This document shows positions 10,700 through 20,224 of a DNA stretch of 35,220 nt, piece by piece. Every line of letters starts with the position of its first letter. Position 1 is the first letter of the stretch. The position numbers and the translations under genes are program-made. Under the pieces are notes generated by a model, which worked only from the letters and a program-made list of their open reading frames with translations, did not search any database and was not told the origin of the DNA. The stretch lies in NCBI GenBank assembly GCA_002633005.1, contig NMRA01000938.1, forward strand, positions 25,139 to 60,358, given 5' to 3'. This DNA comes from Phoronis australis (Eukaryota > Phoronida > Phoronidae).

Positions 10700-11400
10700 A
10701 TTACTCGATAACTATTGGTCCTTAATTAGAACTCCCCGAATTGCTTATGTCCTAAGTTACGAATGACTTTTTATTCCTTTGAATTAAAATTTTATTGATA
10801 GCATCAATCAAACTGTTTGCACTTCCCTTTTATATGGAAGTTCAGTATTGTCCCTCGGGGTCCAGAAGCCCCCGTCTTATCTCCAAAGCCCAGGAAAAAT
10901 CGTGTCTTAAGTTACGGATAAGTCGTCTGGAGTTACTAAACTATCTTTTGGAAAAGGAACTTTTGTTGCACTTAAAAGTTCAAATAAATTGTTAATTGGT
11001 CGTTAATTAATAAATGTCTTAATTAACAACGCAAGATTTTTTCATGTCATAACTGGTATTTTAATTCATTTGAAATACTGTTTTGAATATATTAGTAATC
11101 ATAATTTTTGCATTTCCTCTTTTCAAGTTCCTTTTTGGGTCCTCCTATCCCCTGGGGTTAAAACACCCCCCCCTCTTACCTACAAACCCCGGAAAATCGT
11201 GTCTTAAGTTGTGGATATGGTGTCCAGAGTTACAAAACTATCTCTTGGAAAAAGAATTTTTTATTGCACATACAAGTTTAAATAAATCGTTAATTGGTCG
11301 CTAATTAATAGACGTCTTAAATAATAACGCCAGGCATTTTTGCGTCTTAAGTTGCATCATTTAAATTTGGGTGGTGATTAGAATGAAATATACTTGAAAC
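10700..11400 (-). repeat. E1 right arm: ~300-bp tandem units, inverted
   Basis: This is the complement of the left-arm units. GTTAATTGGTC occurs at 10991 and 11289 (period 298), with a decayed inner copy near 10712. Unit content follows the left arm in mirror order (GGGTCC, TCTTACCTACAAACCCC, GTGTCTTAAGTT, GGAGTTAC, TTGTTGCA). Confidence 0.82.
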
Positions 11401-11535
11401 GGATGTTGTACTCGAAATTTTTATTAAATGGATTATGGCCCTCTTTTGGATCCCTCATTGACCAAAGCCCAGGATTGCACAACGTAGGACGCTTCTTTCT
11501 TTCAATGATTGGTGATTTACAATAGAATTAGGCAC

Positions 11536-11867
11536 ATGTTGACTTATGCTGAACTGAAGGGCATGTTCAATCGGCTACTTTGCACTTTGTTAAGATTTAA
11601 CTTTGATATATTTTGAAAAAGCAACAATGTTTAAGGTTTTGTACAAAAATATATGGAATTTTCTAATTATTGTAGTGTGAATATCCCATTCAGTTGACCA
11701 CACACTTAGCTTAAAATACAGTGGAAGTCAATTGCGCTTCAAGTTTTGATGATATGTCACAAAATAATTCATATTTTTCTAAATTTTAACGTAGAAAATA
11801 AATCTGAAACTAAATAAGACGATCCAAATCCTCTCAAGGATATCATTGTTTCACGAAATGTAGAAAA
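11536..11867. other. Intergenic between E1 and a Penelope-like fragment
   Basis: About 330 bp without coding or repeat signals. Part of it may be 3' non-coding sequence of the minus-strand Penelope-like copy that follows. Confidence 0.4.
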
Positions 11868-12273
11868 TAGGTAAATAAAACAACAAGAAAGGATCAACTG
11901 AACTTTTCGGATATAATTACATCGTTCGTCAACAGAAATAGAAATAAATTAAAATCAAACACCATATAACAATTGAAATTTAAGTTGTGACGTAATCAAT
12001 ATGATAAATTGTTGCTGAAAAAATTCAAGGATGTAATTTTAGAAGTTTTCATGTTAAATCTTTTAGGTTCTAGTGTATTGAGCTTATCTATCCAAAATTG
12101 TTCTCTATTGATACTGGGGTATTGGAATTTTTCTATTATTTGTACAGAAAGATCTTCAAGATTTTGGTTTTGGAATTGAAATAATTACCTATAGTATCAG
12201 AAATCTTTTTATGTATTATGTTCAATCTATGATAACGAAACCAAGTTTGTAGATTATGTTGAGTTTGTTCTAG
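11868..12273 (-). mobile_element. Penelope-like element fragment, copy 1 (3' end)
   Basis: The complement of this segment aligns closely with copy 2 at about 13246-13657. Shared stretches include TTCAACATAATCTACAAA, TTTCAATTCCAAAA, AGAGAACAATTTTGGATAGA, TCAATACACT and CTTGTTGTTTTATTTACCTA. It covers the end of the GIY-YIG region and the 3' non-coding part. Stops interrupt the frame. It is cut at about 12273, where the small TIR element begins. Its orientation is opposite to copy 2. Confidence 0.78.
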
Positions 12274-12278
12274 AGCAG

Positions 12279-12749
12279 ACATCACGAATTTTTGAACGAC
12301 CGGTCGGAAATTGGTCGGCGACCGGCCGTCGACCTGTCGGCAAATTAGCCAACCGTTCGGCTAAAAATTAGCCGACCCTCAGCCGGCCGCAGTGCCGACT
12401 CCCCAGCCGAAACTTCAGCCGACCGGCCATCAGACTACCGGCTGGTCGGCTGCTGTTTTTGGGCTAGAGTATCAGTTGCGTAATAGCGCAGGGTCAAATA
12501 AATTAACCCAGTTGTACTGTCTCCGTTACATTAGTTCACATCGTTTGTGTAACACCACTAATTCGAAGGTTGAAGGCAAGCGGTAATAGTAGCATTGGAT
12601 TATGGACAATGCCACAGGTTTTGGATAAAACCGTGAATTTTTTCTTTACATTTGATTAACTGGGGAGTCGGCTTATGAGTCGGCACTGCGGCCGGTTGCC
12701 GGTCGACTAATTTTTAGTCGTCGATCGGTCGGACAAAAATTCGTGATGT
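12279..12749. mobile_element. Small non-autonomous TIR element, copy B (GGTCGGC-rich)
   Basis: It starts ACATCACGAATTTTTG and ends CAAAAATTCGTGATGT, a near-perfect inverted pair that continues inward as GACCGGTCGG-like words on both sides. The interior includes CAGGGTCAAATAAATTAACC and CTGTCTCCGTTAC, shared with copy A in the other orientation. At 471 bp it is longer than copy A because both GC-rich arms survive. It lies exactly at the junction of two head-to-head Penelope-like fragments. No target-site duplication is evident (CTAGAGCAG on the left, GTGATGTAG on the right). Confidence 0.78.
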
Positions 12750-13657
12750 GTGATGTAGTTCAACGTCTTTTCCCTTGCATCTTATAGACAATTAGTTCGA
12801 CAAAGTTTGCTCAATCTCAAGAAATAAATCTTTAAAAACTAAAACAAAAGACAATACTACCAATAGAATACTTCTCATAACTATAAATCCATGTTTAAAC
12901 TTAATTAGCCACGTCTTCAAAAAACATCTTTCCACGCTCCACATTTCCCCTCAAATGAAAAACCTATTTCCTCATCCACCTATAATTTCTTGGAGAAAAT
13001 GTACAAATCTAAAAAAAAACATTTAGTTAAAGCAAATATCGACAATAAAAGCCAAACTGACGAATCTATTGGCAACACACGATGTAACAAAACTAGATGT
13101 AAAATGTGTAACTTTATCAACGACAGTTCTTTCTTCCAGTCTTACCAAACCAATGATAACTTTGAAATAAAACGTTTTTTCCGACTGCACCACTAACAAT
13201 ATTATTTGCCTAATAACATGTAAAAATGTTCTATCAAATACGTAGGACAAATTCAACATAATCTACAAAGTTGGTTTCGTAACAAAGATTTATTTTAATA
13301 CACAAAGACATGCCTGATACTATTAGTAATCATTTCAATTCCAAAAATCATAATCTTCAAGATCGTTCTGTACAATTAACAGAATAACTCCAATACCCTG
13401 GTACCCCTCACAGACTCAATAGAGAACAATTTTGGATAGATGAGCTCAATACACTTGGACCTATTGAATTAAACATCTAAAAGTATATCCTTGGATTTTG
13501 TCCGCAACAATGTATCATATTAATTACGCCACATTTTAAATGTCAATTGTCATATAGTGTTTGATTTTACTTTATTTCTTTTTCTGTTGAAGAAATGGTT
13601 ATTATATCCGTAAATGTTAGTTGATTCATTCTTGTTGTTTTATTTACCTATACATAT
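12750..13657 (+). mobile_element. Penelope-like element fragment, copy 2
   Basis: A 5'-truncated Penelope-like retroelement covering the region after the reverse transcriptase core, the GIY-YIG endonuclease and 3' non-coding sequence. The stretch from about 13246 onwards is duplicated in inverted orientation at 11868-12273. Sequence similarity between the copies ends near 13657. Confidence 0.8.
12796..13480 (+). pseudogene. Penelope-like RT C-terminus plus GIY-YIG endonuclease (frameshifted)
   Basis: In order I read NRILLITINPCLNLI (12862; the family pattern is 'NRIPFITTYNP'), KKHLSTL, LFPHPPIISWRKCTNLK, KHLVKANI, NKTRCKMCNFI with the paired cysteines, CTTNNIICLITC, KYVGQIQHNL (13236; YVG is the YIG half of GIY-YIG), HFNSKNHNLQDRSVQLTE, and the C-terminal signature REQFWIDELNTLGPIELNI followed by a stop at 13478-13480. 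Three frameshifts separate these blocks, at a run of 9 A (13011-13019), of 6 T (13175-13180) and of 5 A (13222-13226). There are also stops such as the one before 12796. All three shifts lie in homopolymers, so decay and sequencing error are both possible. The enzyme would have nicked DNA and primed reverse transcription; the reverse transcriptase catalytic core is absent here. Confidence 0.85.
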
Positions 13658-14974
13658 TTTAAATTTTACGTATGAATCGTTCTTTTAATGCATGCCTTGT
13701 AACTTTTTGTTTTCTTAATTCATATTATCAATGCCCAAACTGTAAAGACTCTTATTTGGAGTAATAATCTATGTTGACTTGTGAAGCTTTCAACCTCCAA
13801 TCCTTTTTCCATGCAACTTCTTCATTTTCAAATCATGCTTGTCGAATTCTAATGTAAGGAAACACCTGGTAGCCATGTTAATAATTAGGCATATCCACTT
13901 TTTTATCACTTAAATTCGACGTGTTGTTGGATACCGTTTGTAATGCGTGAAACTTCTAATGTACTGTGCATTCAAAGTTACTTATTTTGGTAAAAGATTA
14001 GATCATTTTGACTTACATATCAACTTTACTGTACAGAGATTATTTCAGTTTTGACTTATGTACAGTAGATGTAACATTCAACTACCTTGAAAGTCTTTCT
14101 CTGCAGAAACCAACTACATAATTCCGACTGAAAGCACTTGATTTTAATTTGAATTGTGGATAAAATCAAAATCGTCCTCTGATTTGTTCTTTGATTTCTA
14201 TGATTCAGTGACCAAACCATGGTAGAATTAGCTTGCCATAATAAACGCCTGAAATAATATGTTCACTGGCATCTTCAGATAATATTTCCTGATGACTTGG
14301 GTTAAAACATGAATTTAAAAAACAAGTTCAGAAGACTTCCATTTCAAGTATTCTTGTAATCCTGTCATTGTGATAGCCACCTCCACTAAAATTTCAATTA
14401 TATATGTGGTTAGATTTAAAGGTGACATCCTTCCTACTCACTGCTCAAAATGAAAAAAAAAACAATGAAAACTGTAATATTTTTTATTAGACTTCATTAT
14501 TTGTGATACACTGGTCCTTGCATTACGTTGGCAAAAAAAAATTTAGTTATGGCAACAAATGGAGTTGAAAGAAATTATCATATGAAGCAAGCAATAACCT
14601 TGAGGGTTGAGTGCCTGAAGACATTGCAATACACAGCTGGCTTCCTGGTCTGACATCACAGACGGTTATCTAACCACAGATGCCTGTTCACACAACTGAC
14701 TCGGCTGAAGTCGGATGAGGTCATTACTGCGGGGCATTTCCAATTAACAAAGCTGTGCGGACAAGAATTGCCCTGTGCAAGATATTCACGTATAGTGCTA
14801 GTATTTGTGTTGAAAAGTTGTTGTTTGGTGTGGAACTATGTCTTTAAATCTTAAAATTTCAACACGAGGAGGAAAGACACTGCTCACAACAGAACGATTC
14901 CGTTCAATAAACATCTGAGATTTGTGAAACTCAAAACCAATTCCGGCCCAGATAAGAAGTAGCTGATAAACGTG
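13658..14974. other. Intergenic, nothing recognised
   Basis: About 1.3 kb of A+T-rich sequence. The part next to 14975 may hold the missing C-terminus of the HARBI1 pseudogene in unrecognisable form. No terminal repeats could be placed. Confidence 0.4.
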
Positions 14975-15540
14975 CTAAATTTTGTCAATACCTTTTTCAT
15001 CGCAGATCAACATGACGTTGAGACTGTGATCGTTCTTCCTGTTTACAAAGTCGGCTTCGTTCTCAGTCGGTGCAAATATCTTGACATGTGTTCCATCAAC
15101 ACAACCTATTACACCGGAAAATCGAGCCATTCTGTAGAAACCGGCCCTTATGTCGTTCAGCCTCTGAGGGGTTATAGGAATCGTACAAATCTATTTAAAT
15201 TTTTAACTATTGCAGAAGTGACACAATTTGACTGATACTTGACTTGTTCAGGCTGTAGAACGTGTTACCGACAACGATCATGAAGCTGCCAGTTGCAAGG
15301 TACCTTAGGCACACTAACACTTGAATTAAGGTTTACATTGAGAGATTTCTTCTTGTGGCAGGTTTAACATTTTCGTCTACTAGCCCACAAATAAATTGGA
15401 TAGCTTCTCGACCAAAGCGAAACTTCCCTCTTAGCTCTTCATCCGTGTACTTGTTCAGGTGACCAGTAACTTCTCTTTCAAATTGCCTCTGTCTTGGTCT
15501 AAATCTATGCAGTGCGTTCAGTTTGACTGAGATATCTGAT
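14975..15540 (-). pseudogene. PIF/Harbinger transposase (HARBI1-like) pseudogene
   Basis: On the minus strand, upstream to downstream: LHRFRPRQRQFEREV, YTDEELRGKFRFGREAIQF, VKPATRRNL, a stop in 'SM*T', LIQVLVCLRYLATGSFMIVV, SLNKSSISQIV (helix-turn-helix-like segment), and a stop near 15207. After a short unreadable gap a second frame gives GFYRMARFSGVIGCVDGTHV and FAPTENEADFVNRKNDHSLN, then VMLICDEKG, ending at 14975. This is the order and wording of the HARBI1 nuclease family. The first catalytic Asp (in VDGTH, about 15085-15105) and the Asp of ICDEKG are visible. The segment with the last acidic residue is missing or unreadable. HARBI1-type proteins cut DNA for PIF/Harbinger transposons with a separate Myb-like partner, which I do not see here. 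At least two in-frame stops and one frame change make it non-functional. Confidence 0.85.
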
Positions 15541-15549
15541 GTCTGATGG

Positions 15550-15680
15550 TCGGGTAACTTTACACAGCGGATAGTGTAAGTTATACGGCGGATAACTCTA
15601 TACGATTTTTATGCAACCCCACTTATCCGGCGTATAAAAAGTTATTCTCCGGATAAGGACTTATCCGGCGCACATATTTG
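15550..15680. repeat. Cluster of TTATCCGG / CCGGATAA words
   Basis: CAGCGGATA, CGGCGGATAA, CTTATCCGGCG, CTCCGGATAA and CTTATCCGGCG follow within 100 bp in both orientations, just upstream of the HARBI1 pseudogene. They could be subterminal transposase-binding words of that element. No terminal repeat or 3-bp target duplication was confirmed. Confidence 0.45.
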
Positions 15681-16060
15681 CAATTTGTCCCACTCTAGCC
15701 AAAATCAGTTGGCATTCAGTTTGTAGGTGTGTGGTGACTTGTAATCACTTTATGTTGCATCAAGTGATTTTGATTAGATTTCACACGTGGGCAGAGCACC
15801 TCGCACTGTTTCTCTTTTGGTAGTTCTTTTCATGTCCCACAAAGGTCATTACACAATATTCATAATAGACTTAAAAATAGTAAAACTACTAAAACTAAAA
15901 CGACGGGCGTCGGTACTAAAATATATTGAAATATCCCCACGATTCCAGCGATGCGCTCTTTGTCAAACGTGCTAAAGACTGCAGAGTACATGTGGATGGA
16001 TTTAAAATAAAATGGCACAGGATACAATAGACAGCGTGAACAATATGAACAGGCCTACGT

Positions 16061-16063
<3 letters not shown>
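15681..16063. other. Intergenic, nothing recognised
   Basis: A 62-codon plus-strand frame (15787-15975) has no recognisable content. Confidence 0.4.
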
Positions 16064-16100
<37 letters not shown>

Positions 16101-16173
16101 NNNNNNNNNNNNNNNNNNNNNNNNNNNNNNNNNNNNNNNNNNNNNNNNNNNNNNNNNNNNNNNNNNNNNNNNN

Positions 16174-16217
<44 letters not shown>

Positions 16218-16220
16218 AGA
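16064..16220 (+). repeat. (GA)n microsatellite containing an assembly gap
   Basis: There are uninterrupted GA dinucleotides on both sides of 73 N's (16101-16173). The repeat probably runs through the gap, whose true length is unknown. Arg-Glu and Ser-Leu open frames across it are artefacts of the repeat. Confidence 0.97.
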
Positions 16221-16290
16221 CCAAAACAGCGACAAACGTGCTATTGGAGTCTATTCACTACAGACATGTATTGAGACAGAACACCTATAA

Positions 16291-17200
16291 ACCGGGATCC
16301 CATATTTTTGGGCATGAAAAGGTAACCAATTTTCTTTGGTGCTTGGAAATGGCCGTCTGGCAGGTTTGCTCAGGTGGATGTGATCAGGGGAGCCAAGAGA
16401 ATGACACTCAAGAATTGAGCTAGATCAACTTTTATGGTAACCACTTCAAACTGCCTTAGATACCTACTACGTCATCCCTTTATCAAAATTGGTCACTTCC
16501 AGACAATTTCAGTGGTGGGGAGTATCAGTCAGACGATTATAAACAAGGTAAAACATTGAGCTAGATCAATCCAAGAGGTAACCGCATGAAACCAGTTGCA
16601 AAATATTCACCGTGAGTCCAGGTATCACGAATGAACACTGCCAGACAAATCTAGTAGTGGGTTTGTTCCGCCAGACACACCCAAATACCCGAGTTGAGCT
16701 AGATCATCCCACCAGGTAACCGTTTGAAACCAATTGCACGATGTTCAGCATTCCTGTACATGGCACAACAGTTAGAAGCCAGACAATTTCAGTGCCGGGG
16801 TGCCCATGGCAGACGATTATCAAAAAGGATTAAAGATTGATCTAGATTAATCCAAGAGGTAACCGCTTAAAACCAATTCCAAAATATTCACTGTAAGCCC
16901 AGGTATTACGAACAAACAATGCCAAACAAATCTAATGGTGGGTTAGCCCCGCCAGAAGGACCCAAATACCTGAGTTGAGCTAGATCAACCCAAGATGTAA
17001 CCGCATGAAACCAGTTGCAAAATATTCCAGGTATCAAGAATAAATACTGCCAGACAAATCTAGTGGTGGGTTATCCCTGCCAGACACGCCAAGTACCTGA
17101 GATGAGGTGGATCAACCCGCCATGTTATCGTTTGAAACTACTTGCATAATGTCGAGACAGACATTTTTAGCGGTGGGGCAGTATCATGCAGAGGTTTGGT
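16291..17200 (+). repeat. E2 left arm: six ~140-bp tandem units
   Basis: The landmark TTGAGCTAGATCAA (with variants) occurs at 16415, 16556, 16694, 16837, 16975 and about 17102, with spacings of 141, 138, 143, 138 and 127. Units carry GGTAACCGCTTGAAACCA-like and GCCAGACAAATCTAG / GCCAGACAATTTCAGTG words. Alternate units resemble each other more, suggesting a ~280-bp dimeric repeat. Confidence 0.88.
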
Positions 17201-17264
17201 CGATTCAGGAGCTACTTCTTATTAGACGCACCTATCTCTCAAATGCAATCGTGTATATCCTATT

Positions 17265-19009
17265 CAGGTCCGTAGCCAGCATTGAGCTGGGGGTGATTCG
17301 AATTTCAAAAACGGTCGACCTTGGTATTTTGCAAATGTTGACTCTGTAGAGTTTTCGGTAAGGCCTTTGACTCAGCTTAATTAGGGGAGATGGAAATCTG
17401 TACACACAACAATGACTCATGTTCATGATATGAGAAGAAATGTGTAATACCACAAACGAGGATCCTGTGACGGTTTCTCGCAAACAACGGGACACAAATT
17501 AAGATTTAATGTGGTCCAAAAAGAGAACATTCTGAATTTTTCCTGCTAATGTTTCTAATCAGCCATGCTTAAATGAGTGTTTACACCTCATTGCATACTC
17601 AGACGGAAATATGAAGTTTAGTCGGCGAACGACTTAACAAAATTGTTTTATGGTTGTATTTTAACGTGTTACTTAAGTTGATTACATCTCTGGAAATGAA
17701 AACATCCCACTATTTCGAAAGTTTACTAATCGGAAGATTCACTATTCCGAAGGTTCAATACTTTGACGATTCACCACTGCTAAGATTCCCCGTTCCAAAA
17801 ACTATCTAAACTTTCAAACTCAGATGTGATTTTTAAACTTTTACATGCTAAAATAAACGATATTTCGGTTATTACATCTATCTATACCGAAAACAACACC
17901 CGGGTACTAAAACACTTTGTTTGGATTTGATTTAGACAGTGACCATCGTCTCGAGATGGCAAGCATAACTAGAAACGGTAGTCAGATTTCATGTGCATGC
18001 GAAATTGCCCACATGTCTTAAAATTAGTACGCACTTGCATTTTAAAATGATATGAAGCAGCAATACTGATAAATTATCAACCATGACACAATTTATCAAA
18101 TCCATGTTGAGATCGAATAGCACCGCGACGCACACGGTCGGGTTGTAACTAAATGAAGTTACTAGGCCACCCTGTCCCCGCCAGTCCTGACGAAGTCAAG
18201 TAGTCCCATTTAGTCTTTTTAAATTCAAAACCGACGCAGCCGTGCCCCAGATGTTGTCTCTGCTTGAGAATGAGTCGTGCTCACACAATCAGAGTGGTGA
18301 ATTGTCGGTGATTTTGGAATAGTTGAAATTCAAAGTAGTGAATTTTAGAAGATAACGATTGGTCACGCTGAGTACTGGACCTTCGGATTATTGAACCTTC
18401 GTCATATCGACATTGACCCCTGGAAATCTTTTCCATCAAGTGTGCAAGGTTTTGCACCATTAACATTGATTGACTAGAGAAGATTTTCAATTCACCATAC
18501 ATGTACATGTAGTTGAGGTCTAGGCCTACTTTAATTTCCATCATAACGTGAAAGTGCTGGACGGGGTATTCTCAGTGCAAGAAAACGCGGTAGATGAATG
18601 CCTGGTTTTTTAGCACTACATAGGACTGCCTATAATGAACATATCGTCAACATGTACTGAATTTAAAAGAACAGAAACGTTCAAACGTGTACACGCATGC
18701 ATGTCAATCCACCAATCCTCAATCAAAGTGGACACTGGATGATCTACATATTTGCATTTTTAGACGATCACGCTCAATTCAAAATTTGAAAATGTCTGCA
18801 CTTTACAATACTATGGTTGCAATTAAACCAAATATAGCTGAATAACAAATCTCAAATTTTCTGCTATTTTGTTTCTTGGCCATTCACACAGCACTACTTT
18901 TTGGGAGATCTCTCGTTGCTACATATATGTACGTAACATGAAGCTTACATAGGTCTAAGGGGGAGGGGTTCGATCGAACCCCCATAAACCTCCCCCGGCT
19001 ACGGGCCTG
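17265..19009. mobile_element. Nested hAT-like non-autonomous insertion inside E2
   Basis: The left end CAGGTCCGTAGCCAG (17265) is mirrored by CGGCTACGGGCCTG ending at 19009, followed inward on both sides by G-rich sequence and TTCGA (18965-18982 is a perfect 18-bp palindrome, GGGGTTCGATCGAACCCC). CAG...CTG termini are typical of hAT elements. Candidate target copies are TCCTATT (17258-17264) and TACTATT (19010-19016), 6/7 identical and imperfect for an 8-bp hAT duplication. Inside, the word CGAAGGTTCAATA (17748) recurs inverted at 18389 in blocks of related ~20-bp repeats (17701-17820, 18290-18420). I recognise no transposase. The minus-strand frame at 18281-18544 runs through that repeat and is not a credible gene. 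Confidence 0.5.
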
Positions 19010-19411
19010 TACTATTAATAATAAATTAAAAAGGTGAAGCATGAACTAGAATCTTTATTTAATTCAACTACAATTCAGTCAATATTTCCAAAAAGATTAT
19101 ACATGGTGGTTGGTTCCCCCCTTCCCCAACGTCTATGCCCGGGGCCGTCGCCACGGTGACTAAGCACAATATACAACATCTACGAATAATTAATTTGAAC
19201 GTGTTTTACAATCACTGTTAAGCAAAAAGCCAACAGTTCCATTGCCTGGATATCCGTGTCGCGCAACTATCAAGACTCGTTATACCCACGAATTGTGGAT
19301 AACATGTTCGCAACTTGACCAGAATGTTATATCTTCATTACAGCTTTGGTAGTTTCCAAGTAATCTAACTCGACCATTGGTTCCCAATATCAGGTGCCGC
19401 AGAGGTGTTTT

Positions 19412-19850
19412 CTACCTTTTTGGAGAACACCCTATCAAACGTAAACTTACGTACTGTTCCAAAGAGAGGTCAACAGCTGATCTATTGATATTCTTCCTCG
19501 TACGTCGCACTGAGAACGCACCGTTTTGCAGCACTTCACGTAATATTGGGTCTGCAAATGTCAGCTTTTGGTAAAACAATGTTCCCCATCTGGCGTAGCT
19601 TAGGCGGTTCAGGGCAAAGAATACATCTAGCATAGTTGATATAGCAACTTGCGTCACTGTTCTTGGCGCATCTCTGGAGTTCTCTGTGTGCTCGGTTTAT
19701 GAGAAAGAAGGAAATGGCCCAAAACTGAGCAGTTTTGCCAAATTTGTCATTAATCAATATGCGAAATAAAGGTAGTTGGCGCGCATTTATAACGCAGACG
19801 ACAGCTAAAAACGGCATTTCGATTATCATTCGCTTTAGCAGTTGCATCAA
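19412..19850 (-). pseudogene. Decayed gene of E2, C-terminal part of the 'YARW' protein family
   Basis: A first frame (from 19850) gives INDKFGKTAQFWAISFFLINRAHRELQRCAK. After a one-base frame change the second (from 19657) gives STMLDVFFALNRLSYARWGT and LFYQKLTFADPILREVLQNG, then AFSVRRTRKNINRSAVDLSLEQ. The order 'TAQFW ... FFALNR.SYARW ... G.F.VRRT ... .DLSLEQ' matches the C-terminal half of the same multi-copy family whose N-terminal/central half I read in E1 (expected forms: 'GPTAQFW', 'DR.NYARW', 'VDHALEQ'). The sequence between 19850 and the right arm (20225) shows no further coding match. This is the only recognisable gene between the arms, so it is presumably E2's own gene. The biochemical role is unknown. 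The pseudogene status is clear from the frame change and missing N-terminus. Confidence 0.58.
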
Positions 19851-20224
19851 AAGACTCGTACGAAAAAAGACGGACGCAGTTTAAACTGGTAAATTAGGTC
19901 AACAAAAAATCGAATTTAATGCAAACACAATGTGCTATCAGTCTTGGACGAGTTTTTAGGCTTCGTTTAGTGAATAGTGAATCATGTGGAGTATTCCGCT
20001 GATTTCGCATGGACTTGTTAGGTCCCTGCAACCTCAGGCTTGATGTTTCTGGTTTTCATGAGCTGACATAAACTTGCAGACAAAAGTCTCTCACCTCGTG
20101 TGGTGACCTATGTCGTTTGGACTAAGTGGCTTTATTGAAAATCAAAGTACCTGATTCCTGAATGTGATGCTTATTCAGGGTGAATGGACTTATAATAAAT
20201 TTTGTTTTGACTCTTTGCCTGATG

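Larger units (their letters stand above)
8452..11535. mobile_element. Element E1: ~3.1-kb DNA transposon with long composite inverted repeats
   Basis: The sequence inward from 8452 is matched by the complement inward from 11535: TGCCTAATT, ATTGTAAATCACCAA, then CAACATCCGTTTCAAGT and GCGACCAATTAACGATTTA. The inverted homology runs about 0.85-1.1 kb on each side, and each arm is itself a tandem array of ~300-bp units. The arms enclose about 1.1 kb with a decayed gene on the minus strand. The architecture is that of a foldback-type or long-TIR DNA transposon. Arms have diverged visibly, so the insertion is old. I found no clean target-site duplication, so exact ends may be off by tens of bases. 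Confidence 0.8.

Noticed and set aside
13023-13259. Minus-strand 78-codon frame
   Set aside because: Shadow of the Penelope-like GIY-YIG coding sequence on the plus strand.
15916-16290. Ser-Leu and Arg-Glu repeat proteins on both strands
   Set aside because: They are translations of the (GA)n microsatellite and read through unknown bases.
16291-17200. CRISPR-like array
   Set aside because: Regular ~140-bp spacing with diverged units and a mirrored copy at the other end of E2; units are far longer than CRISPR repeats and the sequence is eukaryotic.
18955-19012. tRNA T-arm-like word GGTTCGATCGAACC
   Set aside because: It is part of a longer perfect palindrome and of the hAT-like terminus; no D-arm, anticodon arm or acceptor pairing lies nearby.
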